Counted from the stretch's first letter, positions 7,624-15,629 are shown. The stretch is DNA of 28,292 nt from JBECKQ01 sp040235375 (GCA_040235375.1 JBECKQ010000142.1:1-28292), one strand, 5' to 3'. Numbers and translations: made by a program. Notes: generated from the letters alone by a model not told the origin.

Positions 7624-9198
7624 ATGCCGCCAGCACATCCGCAAGCCACGGGCCCCACCCGACAGGGCTTCATCGAGCTGGTGCTCCGCTTCGTCGAGCA
7701 CGCGGGCAATCGCCTGCCCGATCCGATCACTGTCTTCGTCTTGCTCGCCGTGGCGGCGCTGATCGCCTCGTGGCTCGCTGCGGTGCTGGGAGCGAGCGTC
7801 GTGCATCCGGCCAGCGGTGAGACCATTGCCGCGGTCAATCTCCTCAATGCCGCAGGCATTCGCCGCATCCTCACGGAAATGGTCCCTAATTTCACCGGAT
7901 TCGCACCGCTGGGAACGGTGCTCGTGGCCATGATCGGCATCGGCGTCGCCGAGCGTGGCGGCCTGTTCGCCGCACTGCTCAAGGCGCTGGTCGTGTCCGT
8001 GCCCGCCTGGGCGATCACACCGGCGGTCATCTTCGCCGGCATCATGTCCAATGCCGCCGCCGACGCCGGCTATGTCATTCTTCCGCCACTGGCGGCCATG
8101 GTCTACGCCTCGATGGGCCGCAACCCCCTTGCCGGGCTTGCAGCGGTGTTCGCCGGAATTGGTGGCGGTTTTTCGGCCAATCTGCTGGTCACGGCCCTCG
8201 ATCCGCTGCTGGCCGGCATCAGCACCGAAGCCGCCCGGCTGTACGACCCGGCCTACCGCGTCAACGCGACGGCCAGCTACTACCTGATGGCGGTTTCCGT
8301 CGTGCTGCTGACTGTCGTGGGCACCTTCGTCTCCAACCGGATCGTCGAGCCGCACCTCGGCCCTTGGACCCGCGAATCGGCGCCCGACGCCGACGAGCAC
8401 AAGCTCGAACCGCTCACGCCGCGGGAGTCGCGCGGCCTGGTCGCAGCCGGCGTGGCCGTCGTCGTCACGCTGGTCGTCTTCGCCCTGCTGGTTGTGCCGA
8501 CCGGAGCGCCGCTGCACGAGATCGACACCCGGCCGGGGGCGAGCACGCTCGAAAGCCTCGGGCCGTTCTTCGACAGCCTGGTCGCCCTGCTGGCGATTTT
8601 CTTCGCCGTGCCCGGCCTGGCCTACGGCATCGTCGCCGGTCGGGTCCGCAGCGACCGCGACGCCGCCCGGATGATGAGCGACACCATGGCGGCGATGGGC
8701 ACGTACATCGTCATGGCGTTCTTCGCCGGGCAGTTCATCGCCTACTTCCAGTGGTCGCACCTGGGCATGATCATCGCTATCAGCGGGGCCCACGTGCTGA
8801 AGGCCACGCACCTGACCGGCATCCCGCTGATGGTCGGCTTCATCATCGTCGCGGCGACGATCAACCTGTTCATGGCCAGTGCGTCGGCGAAGTGGGCCAT
8901 CATGGCGCCGGTCTTCATTCCCATGTTCATGATTCTGGGATGGTCGCCGCAGGTGACGCAGGGCCTTTATCGCGTGGGCGATTCCATCACCAACGTGGTG
9001 ACGCCGCTGAACTATTACCTGCCGATCATCATCGCGGTGGCGCAGCGCTATGCGCCGCGCACGGGAATGGGTAGCATGTTGTCGGCGATGCTGCCGTATT
9101 CCGTGGCCTACGGCCTGTGCTGGACGGCGTTGATCGTGATCTGGCTCGCGCTGGGAATACCGCTCGGCCCCGGCGCCCCGCTGGCGTATCCCGGCTGA
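7624..9198 (+). CDS. AbgT-family transporter (p-aminobenzoyl-glutamate type)
   Basis: The 524-residue polytopic protein matches the AbgT family, whose founding member imports p-aminobenzoyl-glutamate, a folate breakdown product; other members export sulfonamides. Family landmarks are N-R-L-P-D-P-I-T-V-F near residue 30, an extended loop, F-A-P-L-G-T-V-L-V-A-M-I-G-I-G-V-A-E-R-G-G near 97-116, S-N-A-A-A-D-A-G-Y-V near 140-150, and S-A-S-A-K-W-A with P-V-F-I-P-M-F near 420-435. About 12-13 membrane segments are seen. GGAAGG (7611-7616) lies seven bases before the ATG. A weak promoter-like pair, TTGCGG (7543-7548) and AATAAT (7565-7570) with a 16-base spacer, lies upstream. Transport direction and substrate cannot be told from sequence. 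A folD-like gene is present about 11 kb away, but there is no operon link. Confidence 0.92.
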   Translation: MPPAHPQATGPTRQGFIELVLRFVEHAGNRLPDPITVFVLLAVAALIASWLAAVLGASVVHPASGETIAAVNLLNAAGIRRILTEMVPNFTGFAPLGTVLVAMIGIGVAERGGLFAALLKALVVSVPAWAITPAVIFAGIMSNAAADAGYVILPPLAAMVYASMGRNPLAGLAAVFAGIGGGFSANLLVTALDPLLAGISTEAARLYDPAYRVNATASYYLMAVSVVLLTVVGTFVSNRIVEPHLGPWTRESAPDADEHKLEPLTPRESRGLVAAGVAVVVTLVVFALLVVPTGAPLHEIDTRPGASTLESLGPFFDSLVALLAIFFAVPGLAYGIVAGRVRSDRDAARMMSDTMAAMGTYIVMAFFAGQFIAYFQWSHLGMIIAISGAHVLKATHLTGIPLMVGFIIVAATINLFMASASAKWAIMAPVFIPMFMILGWSPQVTQGLYRVGDSITNVVTPLNYYLPIIIAVAQRYAPRTGMGSMLSAMLPYSVAYGLCWTALIVIWLALGIPLGPGAPLAYPG

Positions 9199-9222
9199 GC
9201 GTCAGAGGTCGTGGCTTCTGGT

Positions 9223-9307
9223 CCCGTGTGCCACTGCTCTGTGAGCAGTGCTCTGAGTGGCACGGGCTTGGCAGCCCGTGAATCACGGGCAAGATGCCCG
9301 TGCCACT
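9223..9307. repeat. Multi-hairpin palindromic intergenic element
   Basis: Three adjacent hairpins fill 85 bases: ACTGCTC/GAGCAGT (9233-9239/9243-9249), CACGGGC/GCCCGTG (9261-9267/9274-9280) and CACGGGC/GCCCGTG again (9284-9290/9296-9302). GTGCCACT occurs at 9228-9235 and 9300-9307 and inverted as AGTGGCAC at 9256-9263. The repeated use of the same modules suggests a dispersed repeat unit; a 12-base core of the third hairpin recurs inverted at 21187-21198. It may also terminate the AbgT-family transcript. Confidence 0.75.
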
Positions 9308-9391
9308 TCAGGCGGCCGCGAAACGTCGTCGATTTCCAGTGCGGTGGCATATTGTGACACCGTCGACGCGCTGACAATCGAGGAGCGATCC

Positions 9392-9733
9392 ATGACTCCC
9401 AACGAATTCCCCGAACTGATCCGTCGCCTGCCCGAAGCGGACATCCCCTTCAAGGGCGTCCGCGGCTGGATCTCCCAGGCCCGCGACCACCAGATCGTGT
9501 TCCTGGACATCGATCCGATCGGCGAGGTCGCCGCCCACAGTCACGGCGAGCAATGGGGCATCGTGGTCGAGGGCAGCATGGAGTTGACTGTCGAGGGCGT
9601 GACCCGGCGATACGACGCCGGTGATAGCTATCACATTCCCTCGGGAGCGGCCCACAGCGCCCGCTTTCTCACCCACTTCCGCGCGATCGACTTCTTCGCC
9701 GACGCCGACCGCTACATCCCGCGAGAGAAATAG
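9392..9733 (+). CDS. Small single-domain cupin protein
   Basis: The 113-residue protein is one cupin barrel. Motif 1 is seen as H49-x-H51-x-E53-Q-W-G followed by V-x-x-G-S-M-E-L, and motif 2 as G78-D-S-Y-H-I-P-S-G-A-A-H88-S-A. His49, His51, Glu53 and His88 would hold a metal. Stand-alone cupins of this size are sugar-binding, isomerase or dioxygenase-like, and no substrate can be assigned. The ATG at 9392 has GAGGAG six bases upstream. The hairpin element lies just before it, so it is probably transcribed on its own or with the next gene (61-base gap). Confidence 0.88.
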   Translation: MTPNEFPELIRRLPEADIPFKGVRGWISQARDHQIVFLDIDPIGEVAAHSHGEQWGIVVEGSMELTVEGVTRRYDAGDSYHIPSGAAHSARFLTHFRAIDFFADADRYIPREK

Positions 9734-9794
9734 CTATGTCGTGTGGACGTTCTCGCATCTTCAGTTGCTTCATCAGTTCGAAGCGAGCTGCGAG

Positions 9795-10388
9795 ATGATT
9801 CTCACGATAGCTGCATCCATTGCGGTTGCCTTGGGCTTCTGGATTGCCCTATGGAATTGGTACTCGATCTACGCCACTCGCCGGACTGGCCGATTCGTTT
9901 CGCCGGTACCACTCATTGGAGGTCTCTTCATTGTTATGGGGCTTCTATGCTTCGAGCGCACGATGCGGTACTTCTGGATCGGCCTCGTCGCCGACTACGG
10001 CACGCTCGCTCTCATCTGGTCTCTTCCCGCTCTTCTGCGTGAAGTGTGGGAGACCTCAACCTTCAATCTCCTGCATCGCTTCACAGGCGAGTGCGATGGA
10101 CGGTTCGACGACATTCGTCTGTTCAAGCGATCAATCTGCACCATAGAATGCAAACATGACCCGCCTGCTCCCTGCAATGACAATGGCGTGTGTATCGGGT
10201 CGTATTGCTTTCTTGGGCGATGGCATGAGCAAGAAGAGGGCTTTCGTCTCGAGGGGTATGATGGTCAACGCTCGCTCACGATACGGTTCGCGAACGGCAA
10301 GTGCGTCACGACCGAGGCGGGATATCCATCCGACCGGGCCTACCGATACGACATGCTCGATGCTCGCGAGCTCACGAAAATCCGCTAG
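9795..10388 (+). CDS. Unrecognised membrane protein with a Cys-rich tail, lower GC than neighbours
   Basis: I do not recognise this 197-residue protein. Three hydrophobic segments are seen (about residues 3-25, 37-52 and 60-83), then a soluble tail with seven cysteines: Cys100, Cys115, Cys119, Cys127, Cys133, Cys138 and Cys170. A cluster of five between 115 and 138 may hold a metal or disulfides. The gene has visibly lower GC and more A/T-ending codons (ATT, GAA, TCT) than its neighbours. ATG 9795 gives a clean N-terminal membrane helix but has no Shine-Dalgarno; the frame is open further upstream, so the start is uncertain. It is followed by a nested inverted repeat and then by the convergent polysaccharide locus. 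Recent acquisition is a reasonable inference. Confidence 0.6.
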   Translation: MILTIAASIAVALGFWIALWNWYSIYATRRTGRFVSPVPLIGGLFIVMGLLCFERTMRYFWIGLVADYGTLALIWSLPALLREVWETSTFNLLHRFTGECDGRFDDIRLFKRSICTIECKHDPPAPCNDNGVCIGSYCFLGRWHEQEEGFRLEGYDGQRSLTIRFANGKCVTTEAGYPSDRAYRYDMLDARELTKIR

Positions 10389-10410
10389 CGCCGCCCCGAG
10401 TGGCGCAGGC

Positions 10411-10485
10411 TGCTAACAAAACCCGAATTTTAGCGAACTTATCGAAGTTACCTGATTCAGCTAGTAACAGGTAACTTCGTTAGCA
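10411..10485. repeat. Nested inverted repeat between convergent genes
   Basis: CGAAGTTACCTG (10443-10454) is perfectly repeated inverted as CAGGTAACTTCG (10468-10479) around a 13-base spacer. An outer pair, TGCTAAC (10411-10417) and GTTAGCA (10479-10485), frames it. The local sequence is AT-richer than the surroundings. It could be a bidirectional terminator, although no T run follows, or a recombination site of attC-like shape. Confidence 0.6.
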
Positions 10486-10504
10486 TCGAGCCACAGTAGC
10501 CCGC

Positions 10505-11821
10505 TCAGGAGCTTCCAGACCCCTCGGCGTTGTTTCGTCTGAACGGACGCCAGCGAAAGGTGCGTTCTTCGGCTCGGCGCAGGAATCGCGATCCGGTAGC
10601 GATGCGTTCGATGCGGCTTGTGACGGCGGGCCAGTCCTGGTCGGCGACGGCGGCGCTGCGGGCGCTGCGGGCCGCGGGCGCGTTGTCGGCGATGGCGGCG
10701 CGGCAGGCGGCGGCGAACGAGGACACGTCGTCGGCGATGCGGACGTGCGGGGCGAAGTGCCGCACCTCGGGCAGATTCGTCGAGACGGCCGGCAGGCCGG
10801 CCGCCAGGTACTCGCGGAGCTTGATGGGATTGACGTTGTCGGTCAGCGGGCTGCGGACGAAGGGGATCAGGCCCACGTCGAAGGCGGCGGCATAGGCCGG
10901 CAGGTCGTCGTACGGCTGCTGGCCGACGAAGTGCACGTTGCCGAGCGCGGCCAGGCGCGAGACATCGACGAGGCACTGGCCGACAATGACGAAGGACACG
11001 TCGGGCAGGGCGCGGGCAACGCCCTCGAGCAGGGCAAGATCCAGCCAGTGCAGCACCACGCCGACGAAGCCGGCGATCGGCCCGCGTATGTCGCGGATGG
11101 GCTCGGGCACCGGCAGGTCGCGGCCGACCGCGCGGGCGAAGTGGGCGTGGTCGACACCGTGGCGCACCAAATGCACGTTTGGGTGCAGCGCCGATTTCGA
11201 ATCATACAGATGCGCCGACGTGGTGATGACGCAGTCGGCCTTGTCGATCAGGCGCCGCTCCGCGGCGGCGATGGCCTGCGCGTCGAACCCTTCGAAACGG
11301 CTGAACTCATCGACGCAGTAGTAGACGAGACATTCCTCGTCGAACGCGCCCGCCAGGTAGTCCACGTCGGGAGCGAACATCCATAGCTGGACCGCCTGGT
11401 GCGGGCGGCGGAGGCGGCGCAGGGCGCGGCGGATCTGGCTCACGACCAGCCGTCGATTGAGCGCGGCGGCCGTCGGGCCGGAGGCCCCGGGGATGACAAA
11501 AGGCGTCATCTGGGACATGCGCTCGTTGATCGGCTGCACGCCAGCGGTCAGCCGGCGAAGCTTGTCGTAGATCGTGCGGAAGTCGTGGCAGGTCAGCCCC
11601 GGCCGGCGCGAGCCGTGGTAGTTGACCCAGAGCACGTCGTTGCGCTGGGAGAGAATGCGCATGATGTGGTGTTTGCTGGTCGGATCGCGCCCCCAACTGC
11701 TGGCAATGCAGATGATGAAGCGATCCTCGATGCGCGAGGATTCGTCGGCCGGACGCGGATGATCGAGAGCGGCCGCGCGCGCCGTCGCCGCAAGGGGTGG
11801 CTCGGTGAGGACCGTGGTCAC
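10505..11821 (-). CDS. Glycosyltransferase (GT4-like, GT-B fold) of the polysaccharide locus
   Basis: The 438-residue protein is a GT-B glycosyltransferase. The N-terminal half has the F-I-I-C-I-A-S-S-W-G-R-D strand and a region reading L-W-V-N-Y-H-G. The middle has Y-Y-C-V-D-E-F-S-R-F and V-R-H-G-V-D-H-A-H-F, typical of the hinge before the C-terminal domain. The C-terminal donor domain has G-F-V-G-V, F-V-G-Q-Q-P-Y, and D-x-G-L-I-P-F...N-P-I-K-L-R-E-Y-L-A-A-G-L-P-A-V-S, the usual nucleotide-sugar site. The GTG at 11821 is chosen because GGGAGGAG sits just upstream and its GTGA overlaps the stop of the kinase gene, which implies translational coupling. It probably adds a sugar in exopolysaccharide assembly on the cytoplasmic side; donor and acceptor are unknown. 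Confidence 0.88.
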   Translation of the reverse strand: MTTVLTEPPLAATARAAALDHPRPADESSRIEDRFIICIASSWGRDPTSKHHIMRILSQRNDVLWVNYHGSRRPGLTCHDFRTIYDKLRRLTAGVQPINERMSQMTPFVIPGASGPTAAALNRRLVVSQIRRALRRLRRPHQAVQLWMFAPDVDYLAGAFDEECLVYYCVDEFSRFEGFDAQAIAAAERRLIDKADCVITTSAHLYDSKSALHPNVHLVRHGVDHAHFARAVGRDLPVPEPIRDIRGPIAGFVGVVLHWLDLALLEGVARALPDVSFVIVGQCLVDVSRLAALGNVHFVGQQPYDDLPAYAAAFDVGLIPFVRSPLTDNVNPIKLREYLAAGLPAVSTNLPEVRHFAPHVRIADDVSSFAAACRAAIADNAPAARSARSAAVADQDWPAVTSRIERIATGSRFLRRAEERTFRWRPFRRNNAEGSGSS

Positions 11822-12717
11822 GATCTCCTCCCGCTCTCGCGGGCGCCGTAGTAGCGGTAATAGTAGTACTTGCCCGAGTAGCCGTAGCCGGCGGTGCAAT
11901 CCTCGTGGCCGATGAGCATGCAGCCGACGATGGGGATGTTGTTGACGCGGAGCAGGCGGACCGCCCGTTTGGCCATGGGCTCGGGTGTGAAGTTGAGGCG
12001 GACGAGGAGGATGACGCCGCTGCACATCTGCCCGATGATGCCCACGTCGGTAACGGTGGTGGCCGGCGGCGTATCGACAAGCGTGTAGTGGAAGTCCGAC
12101 TGGAACCGGCGGAAGACGGCCGCGGTGCGGTGGGAGGCGAGCAGTTCGGCGGCGTTGCTGCCGTTGGTCGAGCCGGCGGCGACGAAGAAGAGATTCGGAA
12201 CGGGCGTGGGGCGAATCACCTCCTCGTACTTGGCGTCGCCGCGGAGTAGGTCGGCCATGCCGGGACCGCGTTCAACGGCAAGAAGCTGCCCGAGCCTGCT
12301 GCGGCGAAAGTCGACGTCCACGCAGAGCACCTTGAAGTGGCGGATCTCGGCGAGAATGACGCCGAGGTTCCCCGTCGTGACGCTCTTGCCTTCCCGCGGT
12401 ATCGCGCTGGTGATGGCGAGCACGCGGTGCTCGTTCTGCGGATTCTGCGTGAGCAGTCGGGTGCGGACGGATCGGTATTGTTCGGCGATGATGGACGACC
12501 GGTCGTAATACGGGACGAGAAGCTCGTTGACGCCGTGGTCGATGGCGACGGGCTCGTGCGGGGGAGCGAGTTCGACGTAGTCCGTGACGGAAGGCTCGCT
12601 CGGGGCGGGATCGGGCTCGGCGAGGGCGGTGGCGCCGGCAAGGTTGCCGCCGTCTTCCGCGAGGCGTTGCCGCCGTTCGGCCTCGGCTTTCTTCAGCGCT
12701 TCAGCGATTCGTCCCAT
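11818..12717 (-). CDS. BY-kinase (CpsD/CapB-type tyrosine autokinase) of the polysaccharide locus
   Basis: The 299-residue protein begins M-G-R-I-A-E-A-L-K-K-A-E-A-E-R-R, the N-terminal helix typical of CapB-type kinases that pair with a membrane activator. Walker A is SAIPREGKS (104-112, Lys111), Walker A' is VDVDFRRS (133-140) and Walker B is VDTPP (214-218). The C-terminus holds a tyrosine cluster with eight Tyr between 278 and 290, the autophosphorylation tail. No Wzc-type transmembrane chain-length domain is fused, and none is encoded beside it here, so the activator must lie elsewhere. Its role is control of polysaccharide polymerisation and export through cycles of phosphorylation. It lies 40 bases after the Wza-like gene and overlaps the glycosyltransferase start by four bases. 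Confidence 0.92.
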   Translation of the reverse strand: MGRIAEALKKAEAERRQRLAEDGGNLAGATALAEPDPAPSEPSVTDYVELAPPHEPVAIDHGVNELLVPYYDRSSIIAEQYRSVRTRLLTQNPQNEHRVLAITSAIPREGKSVTTGNLGVILAEIRHFKVLCVDVDFRRSRLGQLLAVERGPGMADLLRGDAKYEEVIRPTPVPNLFFVAAGSTNGSNAAELLASHRTAAVFRRFQSDFHYTLVDTPPATTVTDVGIIGQMCSGVILLVRLNFTPEPMAKRAVRLLRVNNIPIVGCMLIGHEDCTAGYGYSGKYYYYRYYGARESGRRS

Positions 12718-12757
12718 TCTTATGTCCCGATTCGATATTCACCCTGCAGGCGGCGGG

Positions 12758-13549
12758 TCAGTCGTTTCGATCTTCGTAGACGTCGTTGGCATCCATAACC
12801 GTCGCGGGGTAGGTATAGCCCTGCACGACGGGCCGGAGCGGGAAGAGGACTTCCTGGATGCGCAGACCGAGCCAGCCAAGCGGCGTCGGCGGCACGTAGA
12901 GGATGTCGTCCGGCTCGAGGAGGATGTTGTTGCTGGTGTCGCCGGTCCTCATCATGTGGTCGACGTTGACGAGGATGCGGCGCCGTTCCTCCTCGTGCGG
13001 GCTGCTGCGAATGACCTGGACCTTCGACCGCCAGGCGATGAAGGAGATTCCCGAGCGGGCGAGCACGTCGAGGACGGTGTCGCGGCCGGTATAAGGAATG
13101 GACGTCCATGCGTCCGAGGCCCAGCCGCCATTGCCGCCACCGCGAATCCCTCCTGCACCAAGCACCTGGCCCGCCAGGTAGATGACCTTGGAATGGTAGC
13201 CGGTGACGCGCACGGCCACCTTGGGAGTTTCGTAATACGGCTCCAGGAGCGTCGTGAGCTTGGCGGCGATCTCCTTGTCCGTCATGCCGACGACCTTGAC
13301 CGGCCCGAGCAGCCGCAGCGCGATCTTGCCGTCCGGACGGATCGTCTGAGAGACGCCGTCGATCTCGAGCACCTGCGGCGCGGTGATGGCGATGTCGTCG
13401 GGGATGCCGACACGATACTCGATGGCCGAGACCTCGTGCTCATGTGCCTTGAGGAAGGAGACCACGTCGCGGTGCGAAGATTGGCAGCCTGCCGACACGA
13501 GGAGGATGACAGCGAGCGCGAAGAAGTAAGTGCGGGTCGCCTTGGGCAC
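12758..13549 (-). CDS. Wza-type polysaccharide export lipoprotein
   Basis: This is an outer-membrane polysaccharide export protein with a lipoprotein signal peptide ending VSAGC. The Poly_export domain follows (Y-R-V-G-I-P-D-D-I-A-I, then I-R-P-D-G-K-I-A-L-R-L-L-G-P-V-K-V-V-G-M-T), next a SLBB-like region (V-I-Y-L-A-G-Q-V, G-R-D-T-V-L-D-V-L-A-R-S-G) and I-L-L-E-P-D-D-I-L-Y-V-P-P-T. GTG 13549 is preferred because GGAG lies six bases before it and gives a compact 22-residue signal; ATG 13576 would add nine residues and has no Shine-Dalgarno. A Gly-rich insert (G-G-I-R-G-G-G-N-G-G) interrupts the SLBB part. The expected role is a periplasm-spanning export channel with the kinase downstream. It is divergent from the AAA ATPase gene. 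Confidence 0.9.
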   Translation of the reverse strand: MPKATRTYFFALAVILLVSAGCQSSHRDVVSFLKAHEHEVSAIEYRVGIPDDIAITAPQVLEIDGVSQTIRPDGKIALRLLGPVKVVGMTDKEIAAKLTTLLEPYYETPKVAVRVTGYHSKVIYLAGQVLGAGGIRGGGNGGWASDAWTSIPYTGRDTVLDVLARSGISFIAWRSKVQVIRSSPHEEERRRILVNVDHMMRTGDTSNNILLEPDDILYVPPTPLGWLGLRIQEVLFPLRPVVQGYTYPATVMDANDVYEDRND

Positions 13550-13792
13550 GGCGATCTCCGGGCAATGGACTCGCATGAACCGGCGGCCTGTCCGCCGACT
13601 ATCGGTCTTCCCGAGGGTTTATCGGGTTCAAGGGGGGTCTGCTGAATAAAGAAGGCAAGGGGCAAAGAGGGAGGGAGCGGGGGCGGAGCGGGCGGTGTGA
13701 TGCGGCCAAACGGCTTTTATCGGCGGCGATCGGCCCGCGAGCCTCAAGGGGCCCCATAAGAAGACCGATATTCCGAGCGCCGGGCGCCGGCA

Positions 13793-13827
13793 GGGACCTC
13801 ATCCGGAGGTCCCCGGGCTGCGCCGGG
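13793..13827 (+). promoter_or_regulatory. Paired hairpins in the leader of the ExeA-like gene
   Basis: GGGACCTC (13793-13800) pairs perfectly with GAGGTCCC (13806-13813) around five bases, and CCCGG (12-16 of the following run, 13812-13816) can pair with CCGGG (13823-13827). They lie 15-49 bases before ATG 13842, in the divergent gap of the polysaccharide locus. GAGGG (13831-13835) six bases before the ATG is the likely ribosome binding site. Confidence 0.35.
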
Positions 13828-13841
13828 ACCGAGGGCTCAGT

Positions 13842-15629
13842 ATGTACGCGTCATTCTTCGCCTTGCGCGAGCTGCCCTTCAACAACACACCGGACCCGCG
13901 GTTCTTCTTCTCTACGCCGGACCATGAGGAGGCCCTGGCGTCATTGATCTACGCGATCAGCGAGGCGAAGGGGTTCGTCCTGCTGACCGGCGAAGTTGGG
14001 TCTGGCAAGACGCTGGTGACGCGGTTAATGCTGCGGCACTTCGGCGACCGGATCGCGTTCGCATGCGTGAACAACACGCAGGTCTCGGCGAACGAGATGC
14101 TGCAGGCGATCTGCGCGGAGTTCGACATCCCTGCGCCGGCGGGAGCGTCGAACATCGAGCTGATTCGCATGCTTCAGGACTATCTGCTGTCGCAGTTTGC
14201 GCAGAATCGACCGGTCGTCCTGATGCTGGACGAGGCCCAGGCACTCTCGCGCGAGGCGTTCGAGCAGGTGCGGATGATCGGCAACCTCGAGTCGGACGAC
14301 GCCAAGCTGCTGCAAATCGTCATTGTCGGGCAGCAGGAGCTGCGCGAACGCTTCAAAGCGAACGATATGCGGCAGCTTCGGCAGCGGATCTTCCGCAGCT
14401 TCCACCTGCCGGCGCTCACGCGCGAGCAGACTTACGGCTACATCCGTCACCGCCTGACCGTCGCCGGCTCGGCCTTTCCGGACGAGATCATCGACGAATC
14501 GGCGATGGCGCTCGTCCATGAGTACAGCCAGGGGCTCCCGCGGCTGATCAACACGGTATGCGACAACACGCTGCTCAGCGCGTATGCGGCCGATCAGCAC
14601 ATGTTGAATGCATCGTTCGTGCGCCACGTCATCACGCAGATGATGGGCGGCGCCGACGTGACGCCGGCCTCCGCCGAATTCGAGCAGCACCCTTCGCTGC
14701 GGCAGCCCGTCGAGCGCCGCGCAGACGACCTGCTGATCGTCGAGGAGCGATTGCGCCGAAGATTCGAGCAGCAGATCGAAGCAAAGCTCGCGGAGGCAAA
14801 CGCGGCTCTGAATCCGATCGCGAACCGAGCGGTCGAGGTGGAAGGGCAGCTTCGAGGCCTGGGCAGCAAGGCGAAAGAGACCGGCGAAGGGGTTAAGCCG
14901 GCGGTCGCGCAACTGGATCGGCCCGCCCGACAGGCATTCGACGCGGCAGATGCAGCTCTGCGATCAATCGTCGATCGCGCCGTTGATGCCGAAGAACGAC
15001 TGCACGCCTTGATAGAGCGAGCGGCGCAGGCAGAGGCTCAAGTGGAGCCGGCGATCGAACGCCTGGAGAAGATGACCAAGCTGGCGAAGCAGTCGATCGA
15101 GCAGACCAAGGCCGCGATATCGCAAACGCGCGACGCCATTTCATCGGCCCCGATGGCGACCTCGAACGCGGACGAAGCGACGGCACAGTTCGCCGACCAG
15201 GCGGAACGGACTGGCCGATTGTCGGTCGCGCTGCGTAACACGCTGGAGAAGATGAAGGGCCGGACCCAAAAACGGACACCACCCGCGGCTCGTCACGGCA
15301 CGTCCACCGGCGCCAAGGGCGCCCGGGAAGTGCCCGCGTGGCTCATCGATCGAACGCGCGAGCTCGATAGGATCATCAACAACAACCGCTCGGCGGTCGA
15401 GGAGATACGATCGCTGATCACGGCGACGAAGGCCGGCACGCCACAGCGGACCACCGCCGACGGGCATGCCGCAACGGCCATGCTGCACCCCCGATCGTCG
15501 CAACTGGCGTCCGAAGTCAGGTCGCTGGCGGCCATGATCGAGTCGACGCGGCGGAAACGGCCGCGCGCGCCGTTTTGTCGCGCCGTCTCATTGGCCCGTC
15601 CGCATTCTCCGGCGCGTCGTCGCGGGTAA
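13842..15629 (+). CDS. ExeA-like AAA ATPase with a helical repeat extension
   Basis: The 595-residue protein starts M-Y-A-S-F-F-A-L-R-E-L-P-F, the hallmark of ExeA/GspA-type and polysaccharide-locus AAA ATPases. Walker A is GEVGSGKT (50-57), Walker B is VVLMLDEAQ (125-133), followed by I-V-G-Q-Q-E-L-R-E (161-169) and a C-terminal winged lid to about residue 270. These ATPases are typical partners in exosortase-linked exopolysaccharide loci. Residues 295-460 are a long charged helix rich in Ala, Glu and Arg that contains two ungapped 42-residue repeats with a period of 50. The last 30 residues are basic (RRKRPRAP...ARRRG). No transmembrane segment or peptidoglycan-binding domain is seen. The gene is divergent from the Wza-kinase-glycosyltransferase set and probably works with it. 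Confidence 0.87.
   Translation: MYASFFALRELPFNNTPDPRFFFSTPDHEEALASLIYAISEAKGFVLLTGEVGSGKTLVTRLMLRHFGDRIAFACVNNTQVSANEMLQAICAEFDIPAPAGASNIELIRMLQDYLLSQFAQNRPVVLMLDEAQALSREAFEQVRMIGNLESDDAKLLQIVIVGQQELRERFKANDMRQLRQRIFRSFHLPALTREQTYGYIRHRLTVAGSAFPDEIIDESAMALVHEYSQGLPRLINTVCDNTLLSAYAADQHMLNASFVRHVITQMMGGADVTPASAEFEQHPSLRQPVERRADDLLIVEERLRRRFEQQIEAKLAEANAALNPIANRAVEVEGQLRGLGSKAKETGEGVKPAVAQLDRPARQAFDAADAALRSIVDRAVDAEERLHALIERAAQAEAQVEPAIERLEKMTKLAKQSIEQTKAAISQTRDAISSAPMATSNADEATAQFADQAERTGRLSVALRNTLEKMKGRTQKRTPPAARHGTSTGAKGAREVPAWLIDRTRELDRIINNNRSAVEEIRSLITATKAGTPQRTTADGHAATAMLHPRSSQLASEVRSLAAMIESTRRKRPRAPFCRAVSLARPHSPARRRG
14796..15071 (+). repeat. Two 42-residue protein repeats with a 50-residue period
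   Basis: Residues 319-360 and 369-410 of the ExeA-like ATPase align without gaps. Sixteen of 42 positions are identical by eye, including A-x-A-A-L-x-x-I-x-x-R-A-V-x-x-E-x-x-L and V-x-P-A-x-x-x-L. An 8-residue linker separates them. The repeats form an amphipathic, probably coiled-coil segment. Confidence 0.65.

Noticed and set aside
7429..8811. Long open frame on the minus strand opposite the AbgT-family gene
   Set aside because: Its translation is His, Arg, Gly and Asp rich without any domain, as expected for the antisense of a GC-rich membrane protein gene; the plus-strand protein is a clear family member.
10408..10427. Stretch resembling the region before the T7 terminator in cloning vectors
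   Set aside because: About 19 of 20 bases match from memory, but the sequence on both sides diverges at once and the genomic context is continuous, so vector contamination is not supported.
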